From positions 242,964,941-243,028,940 of the forward strand of contig NC_057862.1 in assembly GCF_019393635.1 (NCBI RefSeq): DNA of 64,000 nucleotides, written 5' to 3'. The number at the start of each line of letters is the position of its first letter. Within the stretch, counting starts at the first letter, position 1. The position numbers were made by a program, and so were the translations under genes. Below are positions 23,655 through 35,430 of this stretch, piece by piece. Below the pieces are notes generated by a model that was not told where the DNA came from, did not search any database, and was given only the letters and a program-made list of their open reading frames with translations. The stretch comes from Dromiciops gliroides (taxonomy: Eukaryota; Chordata; Mammalia; Microbiotheria; Microbiotheriidae).

Positions 23655-23724
23655 AAGAGAAGCTGATCTGCCTTGGTATATATTCAAAGTCTTAGTGCAG
23701 TTTTAAGTTTAAAAACTCACCAAA
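23655..23724 (-). mobile_element. Mariner-like remnant
   Basis: gatctgccttggtatata, aagtcttagtgcagttttaa, aactcacc is the reverse of the remnant near 19270-19330. Two SINEs sit at its end. Confidence 0.45.
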
Positions 23725-23864
23725 GGGGGCAGCTAGGTGGCGAAGTAGATAGTGCACCGGCCCTGGAGTCAGGAGTACCTGAGTTCAAATCCAGCCTCAG
23801 ACACTTAACACTTACTAGCTGTGTGACCCTGGGCAAGTCACTTAACCCCAACTGCCTCACCAAA

Positions 23865-23895
<31 letters not shown>

Positions 23896-23896
23896 C
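23725..23896 (+). repeat. WSINE1-type CORE-SINE, tandem pair first
   Basis: Full copy with a (CAAAA)n tail, flanked by aaactcaccaaagg and the similar aaactcactgaagg. Confidence 0.9.
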
Positions 23897-23909
23897 AAAA
23901 CTCACTGAA

Positions 23910-24063
23910 GGGAGCAGCTAGGTGGCGCAGTGGATAAAGCACCAGCCCTGGATTCAGGAGGACCTGAGTTCAAATTTGACCTCAGACACTTGACACTTAC
24001 CAGCTGTGTGACCCTGGGTAAGTCACTTAACCCCCATTGCCCAGCGCCCCCCCCCAAAAAAAA
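23910..24063 (+). repeat. WSINE1-type CORE-SINE, tandem pair second
   Basis: Different subfamily from its neighbour (ttgacacttac; ends ccccattgccc), so this is a separate insertion at the same spot and not a duplication of the first. Confidence 0.9.
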
Positions 24064-24101
24064 GGGGGAAGAGAAGCTTGACAATAGAAAGGAGAGAGTA
24101 A

Positions 24102-24261
24102 TTTTTTTTTTTAGATTTTTTTTTAAGTGAGGCAATTGGGGTTAAGTGACTTGCCCAGGGTCACACAGCTAGTAAGTGTTAAGTGTCTGGGGCCGAATTT
24201 GAACTCAGGTACTCCTGACTCCAGGGCTGGTGCTCTATCCACTGCACCATCTAGCTGCCCC
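24102..24261 (-). repeat. WSINE1-type CORE-SINE
   Basis: Antisense copy with gagagtaat/gagagaata flanks. It lies head-to-tail opposite the preceding pair. Confidence 0.9.
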
Positions 24262-25754
24262 TGAGAGAATAAAGTTAGGAAGACCTATAAGAGCCCAGCA
24301 GTATAAGCAGGTAGTAATGAAAGCCTATATAATGGTAGCAGTATTGAAAATATACCTTGGGTTGGATGGTAGAGAGCTGGTAAAGGCAGAACTGATAGTA
24401 CTTGATAAATGATCTGATCTTAGTAAGGCAGAAGGAGGTATGAAAGTTACTCTACTGGTCTCAACCACTGGGTCAAATGATAGAAGGGGAGTTTTGGAGA
24501 AAACCAATAAGCATAGTTTTAAACACAGTGAATCGAAGGCATTAGCAGAAGATCTATGAATAGCTATCTTACAGGTAGCTGGAAAGGAACTCTGAAAGGT
24601 GAGCCATCTCCTACCTCCTGACTGAGCCCTGTTACTCCATGTACCATATTGTCCACTGCATACATTTGCAATAAGGTGGAGCTCCTGAGATCTCACAAAA
24701 CAGAGCAATGACACCTGCCGAAAGAGACCCTGAATTTAATAATCACCTACCCTCCCTAAATGGACCTGTCCCCATTTAATACACGCACCCCTTTTTTACT
24801 CTCCTGCTGATTCCACTGATACTGAACCTCAGACTACTGAAGAATAAACTCTCCTCTTTGATTCCAGATTTCTGCTCCTTTCCTTTACAAACCATCTCAA
24901 TTCTACCCTATGGATCTGTCTACTCTTTTCACTATTCCCTCTGCAATTCCTGCTCCATAATAACTTCTCATCTTAACACTAGAAGGATGAGGCAGGTCAA
25001 TTGATACCAAAAAATTATAGTTTTACTTTTAAATTTAAATTTCCTCCTACTATCTCTATTTTCTTTGTCTAATAAATATTTTTAAAGCATATTGGGTTCA
25101 TTAAAGCATCTTGGTCCTTTGAGGCATTCTTTTTTTTTTTTTTGGAATGATAATAAACATTTTTATTTAAAGTTTTGACTATCTTTCCTTCCCTCCTTTC
25201 CCTCCTCCCCTCTCTGAGGCAGTAAGCAATCAGATAGAGGTTATACATATGCAATTATGTAAAACATTATTTTGAGGTATTCTTAATTTCTGGTCCTTTT
25301 AAGGTTAAACCTCTCCAATTTGAAACATGGCCTTTACCATCATTACCATGTAAAGCTTAAAAGGGCACTAAGACTTTTGACATACCCTGTATATTAACAT
25401 TTTCTCAAATACTATAACTTTTCCTCAATCTAATCAACTCCCATAACTCCACCCCCACCTCCCCATATCTATACACAGAGCTGGTCATACCCTTGCTCTA
25501 ATCAAATATCCACAAGTGTTCCATTTCCATGTGCCAAATTCCTTGATTCAACCATTATCTTTTATCATTCTATCTCTCCCTTTGCCTACTATTCCCTAAA
25601 CCTATTCTTTGTTGTCACCTTCAGCTCCAATCCCTACATTCCTTTCCCAGGCTGTCACCTGTAAACAATCTATAATCCTCCTTCTAAATCTGGATGCCAC
25701 AGTGAACCTGTTTCAGCTCAATACTGTCCTTTTCCTCTCAAATCCCTAAGTCCC
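24262..25754. other. L2-like traces and unassigned sequence
   Basis: 24300-24420 resembles reversed L2 coding sequence. 25345-25390 (gggcactaagacttttgaca) resembles a mariner end. The rest is pyrimidine-rich and may be L2 5' sequence. Confidence 0.4.
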
Positions 25755-25904
25755 AGGGGCAGCTAGGTGGCACAGTGGATAGAGCCCCAACCCTGGAGTC
25801 AGGAGGACCTGAGTTCAAAATCCAGCTCAGACACATAACACTTACTAGCTGTGGACCCTGGGCAAGTCACATAACCCCAATTGCCTCACCAAAAAAAAAA
25901 AATA
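25755..25904 (+). repeat. WSINE1-type CORE-SINE
   Basis: Full copy with target duplication aaatccctaagtccc (before 25755 and at 25905-25919). One-base dropouts occur in the core (gctgtggaccctg). Confidence 0.93.
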
Positions 25905-25971
25905 AAATCCCTAAGTCCCCTTATCCTATCACTGATTAGACCTGCAAGCCTCAGCCTTAGATTACTACGGG

Positions 25972-26112
25972 GGGATCACCAGCACCAGCCCTGGATTCAG
26001 GAGGTCCTGAGTTCAATCCAGCTCAAACACTTGACACTTACTTAGCAATGTGACCCTGGGCAAGTCACTTAACCCTCAAAAAAAGAAAAGAAAGAAAAAG
26101 AAAAGAAAAAAA
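25972..26112 (+). repeat. CORE-SINE, 5' truncated
   Basis: Lacks most of the head but keeps caccagccctggattcagg onward, with an (AAAAG)n tail. gattact flanks both sides. Confidence 0.85.
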
Positions 26113-26791
26113 GATTACTCTCACCATTTGCTGCCTCCACTCCTACTCATTTGCTGCTGAAAGAAGCAATAATGAAAAATGAAAGAAATAAATGAAACCA
26201 AATACATGGGTTCACTACAAATTTATGTGAAAGAAATCTCAAGTGGTCTTTCTTTGTGGGTAGGCAATCCTTTCACACCTCCTTAATTAGCCCACTCTCT
26301 CACTCACCACAGCAGCTTTCTAAAACCTATTCCTCCTTCCTTAAACTCCAATTGTTTCCTTTCCCTACCCTTTCCCCCTCTCAGCTAAGAACTTTCCCTC
26401 CTAGTTTACTAAAAAAAACTGAGGGCATTTGCTGAGAGCTCTTCTCACTTTACCATGATGCCTTCTGTCCCTATTTCCTACTTCACCTTTCTCACACGAA
26501 GAGGTGGCTCTTCTCTTTGCCAAGGCAAACTCCTCTACCTGCATAAGTGATCCCATTCTATCCCATCTTCTCCAGAAGATTGTCCCCTCTATCATCTCTC
26601 CCCCACTCTCTCACTTATCTTTAATCTTCCTTGTTTACTCACTACTTCCTTACTGCCTACAAAATGTCTCTTCCATCCTCAAAAACCCTCATTTGATCCA
26701 TCCATCCCCACTAGCTCTCATTCCATATCCCTCCTCCCTTTTGTGGAGGAGGCCTTCTTCAATAGGTGCCTCCACTTCCTTTTCTCTTCTT

Positions 26792-26950
26792 TGTTTTGTT
26801 TTTGTTTTGTTTTTGCAAGGCAGTAAGGGTTAAGTGACTTGCCCAGGGTCACACAGCTAGTTAAGTGTCAAGTGTCTGAGGCTGGATTGGAACTCAGGTC
26901 CTCCTGAATCCAAGGCCAGTGCTTTATCCACTGCGCCACCTAGCTGCCCC
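26792..26950 (-). repeat. WSINE1-type CORE-SINE in L2
   Basis: Antisense copy with target duplication tttctcttctt (26781-26791 and 26952-26962). Confidence 0.92.
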
Positions 26951-27277
26951 ATTTCTCTTCTTAACTCTCTACACTGGGCTTCCGACCTCATCATTCAACT
27001 GAAACTACTCTCTCCAAAGTTACCATGATCTCTCAGTTTCCAAATCTAATGGCAATTTTTTTTTAGTCACCCTTCTTGACCTCTCTGCAGCCTCTGACAC
27101 TGTGAATCACTCTCTTCTTAATGTTCTCTTCCTTCTAGGCTCCCATGTAAGTACTCTATCCTGATTCTCCTCCTACCTATCTGATCACTCCTTCTCAGTC
27201 TCTTGCTCGATCTTGGTGCAGGTCAGGCCTGCTAACTGTGGGCTCTGCCCTAGGTCCTCTTTTATTTCTCTGTACCA

Positions 27278-27465
27278 CAGGTCAGCAAACTACTGCTCAC
27301 TGACCAAATCCAGCCCACCTGTTTTTGTAGGCCAGTGAGCTAAGAATTATTTTTACATTTTAAAAGTTTTACTGCATTTTACAATGTAAAAACCATTCTT
27401 ACCTTACAGGCATACAAAAACAGGCAAGATGGATTTGGGCCCTCTCCCTTGGTTTGCTGACCCTG
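27278..27465 (+). mobile_element. hAT-Charlie-like MITE in L2
   Basis: Inverted ends caggtcagcaaac and gtttgctgaccctg, with cagcccacctgtttttgta mirrored by tacaaaaacaggca. L2 sequence resumes after it. Ends of this type mark hAT-Charlie elements. The 8-bp target match is weak. Confidence 0.75.
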
Positions 27466-28227
27466 CTCTATGCTATTTCACATGCTAATCTCATAAGCTC
27501 CCACAGATTCAATGATCATCTCTATGTTGATGATAGTCAGACCAACATATCCAGCCCTAACCTCTCTCTTGATCTCTAGTTAGTCTTGCATCTCTAACTG
27601 CCTGCTGGATATCTCAAACTTGGCTGAACTCATCATCTTTCCCTCCCCAAACACTCTGTAAGGGCACTACCATCCTCCCAGTCACCCAGGCTTACAGCCT
27701 CCCTCTCTCTTTACCATTTCCATGCCCCTTTCTCTTCTCTGACACTGCTGCCACCTTGGTGCAGGTCATCATCACCTTACACCTGGACTAGGGTAACAGC
27801 CTGCTGGCTGGTCTCCCTGACACAAAATGCTTCTCACTCCAGTCCATTCTCCACTCAGCCATCAAAGTGATCTTCCTTAATGCAGAGGTCTGACCTTGTC
27901 ACTGCTCCTATTCAATAAAGTTTAGTGGTTCCCTATCACCTCCAGAAGCAAATATAAAACCTTGGTTGGCATTCAAAGCCCTTCACAAACTCATCCACTT
28001 CTACTACCTTTCCAATCATCTCTTCTTCTCCTCCCTTCCCCTGCCCTCTACCACAGAGTCTGCAAATCAAGGATATGGGCCTCCTTGCTCTTGTTCAAAC
28101 AAGACATTCGATCCCCTGAGCGCAGGCATTTTCAGGGGCTGTCTCTTCCTGGAATTCCTCCTTCCTCATCTCTAACCTCCTAACTTTCCTGGCTTTCTTC
28201 AAGTCCGAGCTAAAATCCTACCTCAAG

Positions 28228-28390
28228 GGGGCAGCTAGGTGGCGCAGTGGTTAAAGCGCTGGCCCTGGATTCAGGAGTACCAGAGTTCAAATCCAGCCTC
28301 AGACACTTAACACTTACTAGCTGTGTGACCCTGGGCAAGTCACTTAACCCCCATTGCCCCGCAAACAAACAAAAATAAAATAAAATAAAA
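28228..28390 (+). repeat. WSINE1-type CORE-SINE in L2
   Basis: Full copy with (AAAAT)n tail and a perfect 17-bp target duplication taaaatcctacctcaag (28211-28227 and 28391-28407). Confidence 0.95.
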
Positions 28391-28689
28391 TAAAATCCTA
28401 CCTCAAGAAACCTTTCTTGATTTCCCCTCCCTTCCTTCTAGTGATGACCTCCATTTACCTTGCATAGATCTTATTTGTACAGAGTTGTCTGCATGTTGTC
28501 ACCATCCATTAGATTGAGTCCCCAAGAGCAGCATACTGTCCTTTGCCTTTATTTGTATCTCCAGTGCTTAGGCACCATGTGTAGCCCTGTAGTAGGTACT
28601 TAATAAATGCTAACTGGCCAACTGACTTCATTCCAGTTTGATTGATTGATTGATTGATTGATTAAACAAATAAATAAATGGGGCCTTTC

Positions 28690-29800
28690 TTCTAGCCCAG
28701 GCAACCCCACCCCACATGCACAATTGAAGCCATTCACTGAGAGCTCCCTCTTCTGTTTCATTTCCTACCCCACTTACATTATCCTCATTACCTTTCTGCA
28801 CTCAGCTGTGCTGAAGATGTAGCCCTTCTTCTTGCCAAGGACAACCCCCCTATATGGAATAGGGATTCCATCCCTTTCCATCTTCTCAATAAACTGCCCC
28901 CATTCTCATCTCCACTTTCTCTCTAATCTTCCATCTCTTTCTATTTACTGGTTCCTTTCCTTCTGCCTACAAATATACCCATGTCCCCCCCCTATCCTTA
29001 AAAAAAAAAACCCTCACTAGATCCTGCATCCTATCATCCCTAATCATCATCCTACATCATCCTACATCTTTCCTTCCTTTCTCTGCTAAACTCCTTGGAA
29101 AAAAAAAAACATTTCTACATCTTTCTTCCACTCCTTTTTTTCACTGCTTTCTCCATCCAACCTGGTTTCTGACCTTATCTTTCCAATGAAACTACTCTCT
29201 CCAAAGTTATCAATGACCCCATATATGATGGCAATTTTCTCAATCCTCTTGAGCTCCATGCAGCATTTAACACAGTGAAACCATCTTCTCCACCTGAATA
29301 CTTTTTCCTCTCTGGGATTTTGTTATACTGCTCTCTCTTGATTTTCTCCCTACGTTCCTGACTGCTCCATTCCAGCCTCCTGTGATATATCTTTATACAT
29401 GTTAGTTATCCATAACTAGGTATCTCCAAGTTTCAGTCTCAGTCTTGGACCTTTTTTCTCCATATATTACCTCATTTGGCAACCTCATCAGCTTCCATCA
29501 GTTCAATGATCGTCTCCATAGGAATGATTCCCAGATCTTTATTTGCATCCATATTCTCTACTCTGAGCTTTAGCCCTGCATCACCAATTGCCTATTAGAT
29601 ATTTCAAATTAGATGTCCTGGAAATATCTATTCTGCATGCATCTTGTCTGTACCTATTTATATACATGTTGTTTCTCCCTTTTTAGCATATAAGCTCCTT
29701 GAAGACAGGGATTACTTTTGCCTCTCTTTATATCCCCACTGATTAGTGTAGTACCTGGCCAGCAGTAAGCACTTAATGAATGCTTGTTGATTGATTGAGA
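28690..29800 (+). repeat. L2 LINE
   Basis: Second sense L2 directly after the first: RT region traces (ctctccaaagttatcaatgac, cagttcaatgatcgtctcc) and a 3' end (cttgaagacagggatt, agcacttaatgaatgc, tgattgattga). Confidence 0.8.
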
Positions 29801-29809
29801 ATTGCCTAT

Positions 29810-30347
29810 ATAGAAATGATTACTGAAGCTGTAAGAAAGAAACACGATTGCTAAGGGAAAGAGTGCAGAGAGAGAAAAAAAGAAAGCCCAGGCTTGGGAA
29901 GAAGTGGTTAAAGCTGGAAAGTGTGGCACCTTTGAAATCTTCAGGTCAAAAGGTCAGAAAGTTAATAATACCATAATAATTATTATTCATAATTCATATG
30001 GAACTTTAAGGTTAACAAAGCATATCCCCTATAAATAGCTCTGCAAATTGGCAGTATGAATCGGATTCCCACTCTCCGGAGATTAAGGCTATCATGGCAT
30101 GAGGGGATAGTTTCTACTCAAAACAAACTTAGCCAAGGAAGAGAAGGTGCTTGGGCTCCAACGACCAACATTGTCAGGCTTCCAACTATATCCAAAGTCA
30201 CCTATACAATGACCTGTGCTATTATGTGTAATTTCCTTCCTCTTTAGGGAAAAAAAGGTTGATAAATGATAAGTTTCGTATTTACCCTGTTTTTGATGTA
30301 CTACATCTCAGATTCTTCCATTTAATTGTATGTCAAAGCCAAGGTGT
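29810..30347. other. Unassigned sequence
   Basis: No recognised repeat or exon. Confidence 0.4.
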
Positions 30348-30500
30348 TTTTTGGGGGGTTTTTTGGTGAGGCAATTGGGGTTAAGTGACTTGCTCAGGGT
30401 TATACAGCTAGTAAGGGTCAAGTGTCTGAGGCCGGATTTGAACTCAGGTCCTCCTGACTCCAGGGCAGGTGCTCTATCCACTGTGCCACCTAACTGCCCC
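30348..30500 (-). repeat. WSINE1-type CORE-SINE
   Basis: Antisense copy beginning with a T/G run and ending ccacctaactgcccc. Confidence 0.9.
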
Positions 30501-30629
30501 AAGATATTCTTTTTTTTTTTAAATAAAAGTTTAAATTTGAAAGTATGATTATCCAAAATGTTGCAAACAAGGAGTTTGAACATAATAAGAAAGAAAAGCT
30601 TGGATTTTCACTTAAAAAATATTACTGCT

Positions 30630-30779
30630 GGGGGCAGCTAGGTGGTGCAGTGGATAAAGCACTGACCTTGGATTCAGGAGGACCTGAGTTCAAATCCAGC
30701 CTCAGACACTTGACACTTAACTAGCTGTGTGACCCTGGGCAAGTCACTTAACCCTCACTGCCCTGCAAAAAAAAAAACT
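30630..30779 (+). repeat. WSINE1-type CORE-SINE
   Basis: Full copy with perfect 11-bp target duplication atattactgct (30619-30629 and 30780-30790). Confidence 0.95.
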
Positions 30780-30879
30780 ATATTACTGCTAAAAGAGATT
30801 AAATAACTTCAAAGAGTCACCCGATCTCTGCCCACTACATGCCAGGTCTTATTGCTAAGTACTTGGGCATACAAAGTGG

Positions 30880-31420
30880 TCCCAGACATCACCTAGTAAA
30901 ACCCACACCTAAGTCTCTTTGAAGAAGTTCAGAAATAGGAAACCTACAGTCTCCCAACGCAGCCCATTCCAACTGTGGACAGCTTGAATTACTAGAGAGC
31001 TAAGCCTAAAGCCGCCCATCTGCAAATTCTACTAATTGATCCTTTTTCTCTATCTGGAGATGAATAAAACAAGTGTAATTTCTTTCCCACATGAAAGCCC
31101 TTCAAATACTTGAATGCATCTATCACATCTCCTGTAAGTCTTCTCTTCTTCAACGTAAATATCCCCATTCCTTTCAAATAATTGTTAAGTGGACAGTTTT
31201 CAGACCCCTTCCCACCTTGGCTGCCCTCACCTTGAAACGCTGCCCTCTGTCAATGTCCCTCCTGAAATGTAGCAACTAAAACTAAGCGCAATAAATAGAG
31301 GAGGGCAGATGGTATAATGGAATTATCAGTTCCCTAATTCCGGACTCTATGCCTGGCTCCCATCCCACAATGTTGAATCATACTGAGCATGCCTCCCACT
31401 GAATCTCTGACATCTTTTTT
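30880..31420 (+). repeat. Ancient CR1/L3-like repeat
   Basis: Contains cccttcaaatacttgaatgc, agtcttctcttcttcaac and tgtcaatgtccctcctgaaa, the order of a widespread amniote CR1-type repeat. Highly diverged. Confidence 0.5.
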
Positions 31421-31429
31421 TCAGCTGAA

Positions 31430-31560
31430 CTTCTATGTAGCCCTTGCCCCGCTCTCAAGGACTTTACTAGGTGCTGAGAGAGATAAAAGAGAAGCAAGTA
31501 AAGTACCTGCTCTTAAGGAGCTTGCAATTGAGTAGAAAAGATGAAACATATATACATAAA
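31430..31560 (-). repeat. L2 3' end, antisense
   Basis: taggtgctgagagagataaa, ctgctcttaaggagcttgca. An AT-rich stretch (31561-31680) follows. Confidence 0.55.
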
Positions 31561-31975
31561 TGAAATACAAAGTAATAATAATTATTATAAAATTAACTTG
31601 TAAATGTTATAATTATAAATACAGTATAATTCTAGATAAGAATTATATAAAAAAGATAAATTATAAATAAAGAGATGTGATCAGAACATAAGAAAGGTTG
31701 CAGTTCGCCTGAGAGAAAAATTGGTTTTAGTGAGAGAGACAAGAAGGGCAAATGGGGTAAGTTTCATGGAGGAGGTGGAGGAAGGCTTGGCCTTCAAGGA
31801 TGGTCACCCACAGGCACACCTTTAATAAGTGGTAGGATCCAGCTGTTCTGATTCCAAAGTCAATGTTATTTATACAATATTACTGCCTTTCCAGTACTAT
31901 GGACAAAGTCAAAATGATGCAGAAAAGTCAAGAATGCTGAGCAGTGAAAAAAAAAAATGGTATTGAATTTGATGT

Positions 31976-32530
31976 TACATCAATGGACATTTATTAAGTG
32001 TCTATTGTTTGCCAACACCGTATATAGAAAACATAACCGTTCATAAATATAAATTGCATATATGTATATATGTGTGTGTGTGTGTGAACATATACAAAGT
32101 AGTTAAATACAAGGCAGTTTGGAAATAAAGGCACTAGTATTAGGGGATAGGAAAAGCCTTCATAAAGAAAATGGTGCCTGAGCTGTAACTAAAAGGAACA
32201 GAGGGGCTCTGTATGGCAGTCAATCAACTAGCATTTATTAAGTGCCTACTACATGCCAGGCCTTATCCTAGTATTTCTGGAGCTACAAAGAAGGGTAAAA
32301 AAAGAGATAAACAAGAGGTATATTCCAGGCATGGGGGCCAGCCAGTGCAAAGGCATGGAGAGGAGATGGCTAGATCACAGAGGACAAGAGGGAGAATAAT
32401 GAAAAAAGGGCAGGAAAGGTAGAGTGGGGTTAAGTTATGTAGGGCTTTAAAAGCTTAACAAGAGAGTTGATATTTCATCCTAGAGGTAGTAGGAAACCAC
32501 TAGAGTTGGCTGAGTAGAGAAGTCAGATCT
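31976..32530 (-). repeat. L2 ends, antisense, two pieces
   Basis: One begins at about 31976 (catcaatggacatttattaa), with a (TG)n run near 32070. A second begins at 32218 (agtcaatcaactagcattta) and runs into reversed L2 coding sequence. Confidence 0.65.
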
Positions 32531-32544
32531 GTACATCATCATTA

Positions 32545-32780
32545 TAACAATAACAATAATAATAACTAGCATTTACGTAACATCTCAAGGTCTGAAAAGC
32601 ATCTAACAAATATATTTCATTTTATCCTGACAACAAATGAGAGAAAAAGTGCTATTATTATTATTATCTCCATTTTAAAACTGGGGAAACTGAGGCAGAG
32701 GGAGGTTAAATGGCTTGCTCAGGCTCACAAAGCTAATATATGCCCAAGTCCAGCACTCTATTCTCACACCACCTAGCTGC
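32545..32780 (-). repeat. MIR-like SINE, antisense
   Basis: tcattttatcctgacaac, ggggaaactgaggcagag, gctcaggctcacaaagcta, then caccacctagctgcc. Confidence 0.7.
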
Positions 32781-33026
32781 CTTAAGGAAAGGTAAGAGAA
32801 TTAAAGTAGAGAGACAGGTTAGAAGACTGTTGCAATTTTCAGTGACTTTTGTGACAGCCATTTCAGGAAAGTAAAAAAGCCAGATTGCAAAAGATTAAGG
32901 AAAAGTATGATTGGTGAGGAAGCTGAGGCACTTGGCATAAACAACTATGTACAGTTATGAGGGGGAGGAAGGATACCAATGATAGCTGGATGGGATTTTT
33001 CAAAGGTCAAGGAAAGGCTTTTATTT

Positions 33027-33176
33027 ATTTATTTATTTTTGGCGGGGCAATTGGGGTTAAGTGACTTGCCCAGGGTCACACAGCTAGTAAGGGTTAAGTG
33101 TCTGAGGCCAGATTTGAACTCAGGTACTCCTGAATCCAGGGCCGTTGCTCTATCCACTGTGCCACCTAGCTGCCCC
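33027..33176 (-). repeat. WSINE1-type CORE-SINE
   Basis: Antisense copy with a (TTTA)n tail, flanked by aaaggcttttattt and agaggcttttattt. Confidence 0.93.
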
Positions 33177-33283
33177 TAGAGGCTTTTATTTTTTTAAATT
33201 GGAATGACCTCAGCACACTGAGCCTGGAGTCAGGAAAACCTGAGTTGAAATATGGCCTTAGACACTTACTAGCTGTGTGACCC

Positions 33284-33655
33284 TGTAATGATTGGAATGA
33301 CGCCACCTGCTGGAGACTTACTATAGAAAAGCTGCGTCATGAGGCGAACATCTCTGAGGGCAAGACCATGGGGTCTTTTCTTTGGTGTCAGGAAGTGACG
33401 TTTGCTGGTGGGAGGAGGAAGGGGGAGTCAGGCACTCTGCCTCTCTCTCTTTTCCTGGGGACGCTGGTGGAGAAGGGAGCTAGAAATGTGTTCTCCCTTT
33501 AATAAATAGGAATCTAGGCCTTTTCTTCTCTCTTTACCAAATTCTTATTCTCCTTAATAAATGCTTAAAAGTCTAACTCTTGCTAAAGCTTATAATTTAT
33601 TGGCGACCACTCATTAGATATTTTAGACAGACTAGCTAGAATTTTAGCCTTAACA
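33284..33655 (+). mobile_element. Solo ERV LTR, copy 3
   Basis: 372-bp sense LTR, TGTAATGATTGG to CCTTAACA, with a perfect 4-bp duplication ACCC (33280-33283 and 33656-33659) splitting a MIR core. It holds AATAAA at about 33503 and 33554 as candidate poly(A) signals, and a CTCF-like core near the 5' edge. No viral genes flank it. Confidence 0.92.
33302..33313 (-). promoter_or_regulatory. CTCF-like core inside an LTR
   Basis: The plus strand is GCCACCTGCTGG, so the minus strand reads CCAGCAGGTGGC, 19 bases into the LTR. The third LTR copy (8384-8746) has CCAGCAGGAGGC at this place, one base off the core. Confidence 0.45.
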
Positions 33656-33919
33656 ACCCTGAGCAAGTCACTTACCCTCTGTCTGCCTCAGTTACCTCAC
33701 CAGTAAAATGGTGATAACAAAACCTACCTCCCATGGTCATTGTGAGGATCAAATGAGATGATATTTGTAAAGCACTCAGCACAGTGCCTGACACAGAGTA
33801 AGCGCTATGTAAATGTTAGTTATTATTATTATATTTGTGGAAAGATAGCAAAAAAGCCAGGGAATATTCAAAAATGAGAGCAAGAGGATGATTACAATAT
33901 CCTGAAAAAAGTAGAAGGA

Positions 33920-34165
33920 ACTAGGACCTAGGTGGCATTATGAATAAGTGACAGGACTTGAAGTCATAAAGACCTGAGTTTGAATCCTGATTCAGACACT
34001 TCTCATTAAGTCTCTGTTCCTCAGATTCCTCACCTGCAAAATGAGGGTTATAACAGCACCTACCTCAAGGGATCGTTGTGAGAATCAAATAAGTTAACAT
34101 ATGGAAACTGCTTTGCAAACCTTAAAGTGCTATATAAATGCTAGCTATTATTGTTATGATTCGTT
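33920..34165 (+). repeat. MIR-like SINE
   Basis: Complete diverged MIR-type copy: acctgagtttgaatcctga, cctcacctgcaaaatgaggg, gtgctatataaatgctagc. Confidence 0.75.
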
Positions 34166-34479
34166 ATCAAGGGTACAGCTACAAGGATCAGCATTAACAA
34201 GAAAGTCTATCTTTTCTGGGACAAGAGAGAAAGAACTGAGAATGATAATGCTCAAAGACTGACACAAGAAGAAAGGGGAATTATGGGAATTTCCATAGAA
34301 TAGCCTCAATCTTCTCAACCAAATAGATTATTAAGCTACCTGTGCTTATTTATATATTGGCTTGATAAACATTCTCCATCCCTCCCCCCATATACATCTA
34401 TTGCACACTGGAGGAAACCATCTCTCTCTCACCCTTGGATCCCAGCACCTACTTTCATTTTTAGCTGGTTCTATAGTCT

Positions 34480-34590
34480 ACCCAACTAGACTTTAGATCT
34501 CTACAGGTGGGACCACCTTTCTCTGCTTTTTTCCATTTGTTGAAAGCATCCAGTGTAGTGATCTCTGCATTGAGAATATGGTTAACAAAT
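34480..34590 (+). repeat. L2 3' end fragment
   Basis: actttagatctctacaggtg through gttaacaaatgctactgac is a diverged L2 end. Confidence 0.45.
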
Positions 34591-34599
34591 GCTACTGAC

Positions 34600-35430
34600 T
34601 AAATTCTTTAAGAAAACTGAAGGTACTCACAGACACAAAAAAAAATCCTGAAACAATTTTTCCATCTCCCTTCATCTTGTTATAGTTTACCTGCTAGAAG
34701 CATGGATTGTTCTGTTCCATATTTCTGCTCTAGGGTCACAATGATTTCAATCTCTTTGCCCAACTATCTACTCTAGTTTATAAGGGTAAAAAGTACCTTA
34801 GGAATGTAGCGACTTAGACAGAAGTCTAAGTTGTTGTTTTTTTAAATTCTGAAACTTCTCAAAAAAAAAAAAAAAGAAGAGGAAAGAAAGAAAAAAAATT
34901 CCCTGGAAGAAGTCAAAAGCTGTATTTTGCTATATTCAGGGTGTGGTGAGGGGTCTTTATTAGAAACAAAGTTTCTAAGTATATTTATTTAAGTGGCTGG
35001 CAAGTAGGCATACTTGTCATTATTACCCACAATGATTTCACATGGATCATTACAAAGCCACTAGAAACCAAATAGAAACATGTTCATGTTGAAAGCTGTA
35101 TTTCATTCATTTAGGTAACAAGACACCCACATGTATACAATGGGCACAATTTTTATAAGTTAAAAAGGAAAAAATGAGTAGAGAAAGAGGATAAATCAAG
35201 TGAAACAAATGTAAAGCAAGCATCCAATAAAAAACAGCTGAAGCCATGTGTATAATATCCTGATAATACCCTCTAATATTGTATGTGAGCTACATCTCAT
35301 TGCTCATCTGTATATTTCTTCTTGACTGTCAAGTTTTGCAATTTATTTAAATATTACTGTTTGATCAGAGCTCTACAATGAATTAATCACAGTGGTATCA
35401 TTACAATTAACCAAAGACAGAAGGAAGCCC
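34600..35430. other. Unassigned sequence
   Basis: AT-rich and repeat-poor, with an A run near 34861. Confidence 0.4.

Larger units (their letters stand above)
26270..28665 (+). repeat. L2 LINE, long copy with nested elements
   Basis: Sense L2 from coding sequence (ccttcttgacctctctgcag; a YVDD box codes at 27523-27534) to a complete 3' end (agtgcttaggcaccatgt, ttaataaatgctaactgg) and a (TTGA)n tail at about 28638-28665. It is broken by two SINEs and a hAT MITE. Stops are frequent. Confidence 0.85.
33204..33835 (+). repeat. MIR-like SINE split by an LTR
   Basis: Head and core at 33204-33283 (ctggagtcaggaaaacctgag, agctgtgtgaccc) continue at 33656 with accctgagcaagtcactt through caaatgagatgatatttgta and a (TTA)n end. 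Confidence 0.85.
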
